Of a DNA stretch of 64,000 bases, positions 60,325 to 64,000 are shown piece after piece; within the stretch, counting starts at the first letter, position 1; every line of letters begins with the position of its first letter. Both the position numbers and the translations under genes were made by a program. The notes under the pieces are model-generated. The model saw only the letters and a list, made by a program, of their open reading frames with translations. It was not told where the DNA came from and did no database searches. This DNA is from an uncultured Porphyromonadaceae bacterium (GTDB lineage: Bacteria; Bacteroidota; Bacteroidia; Bacteroidales; Barnesiellaceae): contig UPYI01000011.1 of the NCBI GenBank assembly GCA_900538555.1, forward strand, positions 48,267 through 112,266, in the 5' to 3' direction.

Positions 60325-62691
60325 TTACTTCACGACAAGGATTTTGGTGACTACGCCCGACTTACCGTCCGAGGTGGAAGCAAGAACGAGATACACACCC
60401 GTCTTCACGCGATTTCCGCTGCGGTCGCAACCGTCCCACACTATCTGTCCACCGTTGGAATAACCTTGAAAAAAGAGGTTACCGGCAACGTCGGTGATCT
60501 TTACCAATGAATTTTCTTTCAACCCCACTACCGAAATCCAGCCGCTGTAATCGGGACGTACGGGATTGGGGTAAGCATAGACATTATCGAAATTGTCGGC
60601 AGCTTCGATCGCGTCGGAACGGAATATAGCCAATCCTCCTTTGGTACCCATATATACCTCGCCGGTTTCCGAATCGACCGTAATAGCGGTAACATAGTTG
60701 GACGGGATAGGACTATTGTCGGTGTTGTATTGGGCAATGATTTCCGTACCGTCCGCACTGACCAAATAAGCACCCGAATTCTCCGTACCCAACCATTTCC
60801 TGTTCGCTCCGTCTACTGCCATACATACCACCAACTCATCTTCCAACAAATAGTCGGCATAATCCGTACCGTCGTTACGGGGCACTTTGATACGGGTGAT
60901 ACGGAAATTGTCACTGAAAGCATTATCCGGATTCGATATGATGAATGCGCCACCCAAACAACCTACCCAGATACTTCCGTTCCGGTCTTCGAGCAGACAG
61001 GCATACCGGGTGGAGGTAAACGTTTTTCCGTCCTGATCGACAAACGAAATAAACTGTTTCACTTTATCGTCTCTCGACGTATTCAGCGTTCCCTTATCGT
61101 CCAGAACCGCCACGTGACCATTCAACAGACCTTTTAAAATCCATTTGTAATCGGAACGTTTCGGATCGAGAAAAGCCAGATATTTGTTCGAGTTCAATTC
61201 GCTATGGCTTATCGTGTACCAATCGGAGGGTTTCAGGTCGGATAGGGAAAGAGATTGTTTGGCGCGGGGTAAAATCATGATCGCGGTATTGTCCATCGTG
61301 AAAACCCACATGTTTTTATCGTCGTCGAAATAGATTTCGTTGGCGCAACAAGTATAGTTTCGAATGATCGGCGAATTTTTTTCATCGATCTGTCCCACGC
61401 ACTCTCCGTCCACGAATTTATAAATACCGTCGAACCACGTACCTATATACACGATTTCCGCATCGTCGGGATCGAAAGCCAAATTGTATCCGGCATTCAG
61501 TTTTTTCTTGCCGCCTCCGCCATTGGGAACCAAAAAGTTCACGACCTCCCAGTTTCCGTTTTCATCGATCGTGCTGACACGTTTATCGATATACTGCTCT
61601 TCGATACCTCGGCGAGGTCCCGAATTGCTGATATACATCTTTCCGTTTTTTTTCTGTATGTAGAACGGATCGAAAACATTGAGTGTATTGTATGAAAGCG
61701 GACCCAATTCTATGTCCACATCCCAGTCGGCAACCGGACGCACTTTGTACAAACCGGTTTCGTTCGCCGCCCAAACGTATTCGTTATTTACCTGATAAGT
61801 ACCGATCACCGAACCGTTCAAGTAGCTCTTGCTTTCCGGATACTGGTATTTTTTGATGATGGTCAGCTTATCGTTTTCAAACGTATCGGAATAGACTGTC
61901 GCCATAACCGTTTTGAACAGATAAGCCACAAAACCGCCTGCCGCTTCTTTCAGGTAGGCTGCGGGCCAGATGCCCGAACAATCCATATAGACATCGTCCG
62001 CAATCCGTTTCGCCCGTATTTTTTCTCCGTCGATATACACTAAATAGGTATCTTTCACTGCCAGTATATCGTTCACCGTCTCGTCGATCTGCATATCTAC
62101 CCGGCTCCACTGACCGAATGTATATTTCGGATCTTTCAAAGCTATTTTGTAGAACAGGTTATCGCTTACCGCATACAGATCTTCGCCGATCAACGCCATG
62201 TATTTCAGTTGCCGGGCGTAATTGAACGATTCCGCCACCTCGTACTTCACATCGTTCAATACCACCAATCCGAAGTCCGTCGCCAAATAAATACGGTTTT
62301 CACCGAATACGACATCATTGATCACTTTCGATACACTCATTGTCGTATTTTTTAGATCGGGTATGTTTATCACCCTGCCATCGTCGAACAGCAGGTCTAT
62401 ATTGGAATTGGAATAGACGATCAACAGGTACTTCTTCGTGCGGTTGTAATAGAGATTCTGAATATCCGAATCGCTCAGAAAATTGGTCTTATGGTAAGCT
62501 GCTATTTCATCCGTACCTTTGTAATAGGCATACAGATTGTTTTGCGACAGATAGTAGATTTGCCGGTCGGCTTCCACTACATCGCCCGGCGTACCGGTCG
62601 TTGTCGGTATCTGCCATTCGCCCACAGGCAAAGCGGCATAGATCACCGACGGTAATAATGCGACTATAAACAGAATCAGCTTTTTCACCAT
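60325..62691 (-). CDS. porZ: PorZ-like type IX secretion system propeller protein
   Basis: PorZ is a surface part of the type IX secretion system and helps present A-LPS to the sortase PorU in Porphyromonas. The 788-aa protein has a signal peptide (LLPSVIYAALPVGEW). Two seven-bladed propellers follow with blades such as NRIYLATDFGLVVLND and NGSIWVGCLGGAFIISN. A C-terminal domain with AYPNPVRPDYSGWISV and VVWDGCDRSGNRVKTGVYLV-like text ends the protein. Length fits PorZ (about 780 aa). It is followed by rdgB upstream on the same strand, 8 bases away. Other T9SS genes are not in the window. Confidence 0.78.
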   Translation of the reverse strand: MVKKLILFIVALLPSVIYAALPVGEWQIPTTTGTPGDVVEADRQIYYLSQNNLYAYYKGTDEIAAYHKTNFLSDSDIQNLYYNRTKKYLLIVYSNSNIDLLFDDGRVINIPDLKNTTMSVSKVINDVVFGENRIYLATDFGLVVLNDVKYEVAESFNYARQLKYMALIGEDLYAVSDNLFYKIALKDPKYTFGQWSRVDMQIDETVNDILAVKDTYLVYIDGEKIRAKRIADDVYMDCSGIWPAAYLKEAAGGFVAYLFKTVMATVYSDTFENDKLTIIKKYQYPESKSYLNGSVIGTYQVNNEYVWAANETGLYKVRPVADWDVDIELGPLSYNTLNVFDPFYIQKKNGKMYISNSGPRRGIEEQYIDKRVSTIDENGNWEVVNFLVPNGGGGKKKLNAGYNLAFDPDDAEIVYIGTWFDGIYKFVDGECVGQIDEKNSPIIRNYTCCANEIYFDDDKNMWVFTMDNTAIMILPRAKQSLSLSDLKPSDWYTISHSELNSNKYLAFLDPKRSDYKWILKGLLNGHVAVLDDKGTLNTSRDDKVKQFISFVDQDGKTFTSTRYACLLEDRNGSIWVGCLGGAFIISNPDNAFSDNFRITRIKVPRNDGTDYADYLLEDELVVCMAVDGANRKWLGTENSGAYLVSADGTEIIAQYNTDNSPIPSNYVTAITVDSETGEVYMGTKGGLAIFRSDAIEAADNFDNVYAYPNPVRPDYSGWISVVGLKENSLVKITDVAGNLFFQGYSNGGQIVWDGCDRSGNRVKTGVYLVLASTSDGKSGVVTKILVVK

Positions 62692-62699
62692 AAATATAC

Positions 62700-63281
62700 T
62701 TATTTATTCTCGTTCAGATAGTTTACCAGTTTGCATACGGCTCTTGCCCGGTGGCTGATCTTGTTTTTTTCCGCAGCGTCCAATTCGGCAAATGTCCGGT
62801 CGTATCCGTCGGGAAGGAATATAGGATCGTATCCGAATCCGTTTTCACCCCGACATTCGTCGATGATCGTACCCGATATGCTGCCTTCGAAACGATGTAC
62901 CCGATCGCCTTCTATCAATACGATGCAGGTCACAAAACGAGCCTTCCGGTCGGTTTTATCACTCATGAGACGGAGTACTTTTTCCACATTTTTTTTCGAA
63001 TCGGAAGGTTCGCCGGCAAAGCGTGCCGAAAATACTCCGGGAGCATTGTCGAGCGCCTCTATTTCCAAACCCGAATCGTCCGAAAAACAGTCGTAACCGT
63101 AATGTGTCTTGATATAATCGGCTTTCAGAAAAGCATTTCCTTCGAATGTATCTGCCGTTTCGGGTATATCGTCGAAACACGCTATATCCGACAAACTCAG
63201 CACCTTGAATTTACCGTTCAAGATCTGCCGCACTTCGTCGAGTTTGTGACGGTTGTTGGTTGCAAATACGATTTCTTTCAT
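62700..63281 (-). CDS. rdgB: Non-canonical purine NTP pyrophosphatase (RdgB/HAM1)
   Basis: This cytoplasmic enzyme hydrolyses ITP, dITP and XTP to monophosphates, keeping damaged purines out of nucleic acids. The 193-aa protein begins MKEIVFATNNRHKLDEVRQIL and contains DCFSDDSGLEIEALDNAPGV near residue 64. It also has GENGFGYDPIFLPDG near residue 145 and AELDAAEKNKISHRARA near 165, the full family set. It precedes porZ by 8 bases, so the two are likely co-transcribed. Confidence 0.97.
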   Translation of the reverse strand: MKEIVFATNNRHKLDEVRQILNGKFKVLSLSDIACFDDIPETADTFEGNAFLKADYIKTHYGYDCFSDDSGLEIEALDNAPGVFSARFAGEPSDSKKNVEKVLRLMSDKTDRKARFVTCIVLIEGDRVHRFEGSISGTIIDECRGENGFGYDPIFLPDGYDRTFAELDAAEKNKISHRARAVCKLVNYLNENK

Positions 63282-63326
63282 AAGTGTCTGTAAATAATAA
63301 CGCTGATACCTGTTGTTTTATTATTT

Positions 63327-64000
63327 CTATGTCTTGATATTATCGAAACCTTTGCCGTAAACACCCAATACGTTGGCTTGCGAAATAAAGGCATTGCTGT
63401 CGATCGCCTTCACCAAACGAAAGATACGCACCGATTCGTTCCGCTTCGCCAATACGACGATCACCTTCTTGGGTTGTTTCGAATACCATCCTGTTCCGTC
63501 GAGTACGGTCACTCCGCGGTTGATATCGGAATTGATATGCGTAGCTATCTCCTCGTATTTTTCGGAGAAGATCATGATCTGTACCGACTGTCGCAAACCG
63601 TTGATCACCATATCGCAGGTATAGGTCATTACTCCCATCACAACGTAACTGAATATGAGTTTTTCCACATCGTTGAAGATGAAGAACGAACTGGTGACGA
63701 TGAAGAAGTCGATGAACAGCAACAAGCGTCCGAACGATACGTTCTTGTACTTGTTGATCATTGCCACGATAATATCGGTACCGCCCGTACTGCCGTTCGA
63801 AATGAATACGGCACCTATACCGGCTCCGCACATCATGGCTCCGATAATCGACGACATGAAACTCTGGTCTTCCAGAATCGGACCCTGAAAGTTGAGAACG
63901 GACAACAGAACCGTCATGATACCTACGCCGATAATCGTACGTATGCAGAACTGAAATCCGAGTATCTTTACTGCCAGCAACAACAAGGCTACATTGATAG
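63327..64000 (-). CDS. YitT family membrane protein, N-terminus beyond window
   Basis: This is a polytopic membrane protein of the YitT/DUF2179 family; its transport role is unknown. The visible 224 codons include INVALLLLAVKILGF at the edge, GAGIGAVFISNGSTGGTDII near the third segment and the C-terminal DUF2179 domain (DGTGWYSKQPKKVIVVLAKR). The frame is open to base 64000, so the 5' part is missing (family length about 290 aa). It lies 45 bases upstream of rdgB on the same strand and may head that transcript. Confidence 0.9.
   Translation of the reverse strand, partial: INVALLLLAVKILGFQFCIRTIIGVGIMTVLLSVLNFQGPILEDQSFMSSIIGAMMCGAGIGAVFISNGSTGGTDIIVAMINKYKNVSFGRLLLFIDFFIVTSSFFIFNDVEKLIFSYVVMGVMTYTCDMVINGLRQSVQIMIFSEKYEEIATHINSDINRGVTVLDGTGWYSKQPKKVIVVLAKRNESVRIFRLVKAIDSNAFISQANVLGVYGKGFDNIKT

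Overview
The window is chromosomal DNA from a Bacteroidales bacterium. The evidence is promoters of the TTTG-N19-21-TAnnTTTG type in front of several genes, a SusC/SusD polysaccharide utilisation locus (PUL), a PorZ homologue with C-terminal sorting-like tails on several secreted proteins, and a dapB-lepB-wbqC-purD gene order. Base composition is about 50% GC by eye. A genus cannot be fixed; a Barnesiella- or Muribaculaceae-like organism is a guess. A perfect parS palindrome next to mnmG (1077-1092) suggests the window lies on the origin side of the chromosome.

Layout. 1-4.8 kb (minus strand): housekeeping genes uvrC (partial), apt, mnmG, ybeY and a nucleoside-recognition membrane protein. 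5-9.4 kb: a DNA alkylation repair protein, a Doc/Fic toxin gene overlapped by a DNA-binding partner gene, a glycosyltransferase and a small PH-like membrane protein. 9.4-11.6 kb: a block of tandem and inverted promoter-bearing repeats, then nadB. 11.7-17.5 kb (minus): a small alpha-glucoside locus of GH31, a SusE/F-like binding protein and a DUF6377-type regulator, with no local SusC/D. 17.9-19.8 kb: rubrerythrin and a DUF2851 protein. 19.9-28.2 kb (plus): a tightly packed run dapB-lepB-lepB paralogue-wbqC-RNA methyltransferase-purD-membrane protein-YqaA, followed by a convergent NUDIX gene.

29-47.3 kb (plus) is a complete PUL: DUF6377-type regulator, SusC, SusD, a surface glycan-binding lipoprotein, two GH30 enzymes, two very large multi-domain SGNH esterases and a GH3. 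GH30 plus GH3 next to SusCD is the layout known for beta-1,6-glucan (pustulan, fungal wall) use. This version adds two esterases and a repeated, apparently uncharacterised N-terminal module present in 1, 2 and 3 copies in consecutive proteins, which I regard as the most novel system here.

47.4-58 kb holds large secreted proteins: two related propeller/Fn3/jelly-roll proteins, an M6 metalloprotease and a larger adhesin-like protein, most ending in sorting-like tails. A BNR-repeat (sialidase-like) gene follows, bracketed by inverted copies of a short repeat. The window ends on the minus strand with porZ (and a decayed duplicate of its 3' end), rdgB and a YitT-family gene cut by the edge.

Other points of note: a signal peptidase paralogue that has lost both catalytic residues, and an Arg-rich disordered tail on an RNA methyltransferase. 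I saw no rRNA, tRNA, CRISPR array or insertion sequence.
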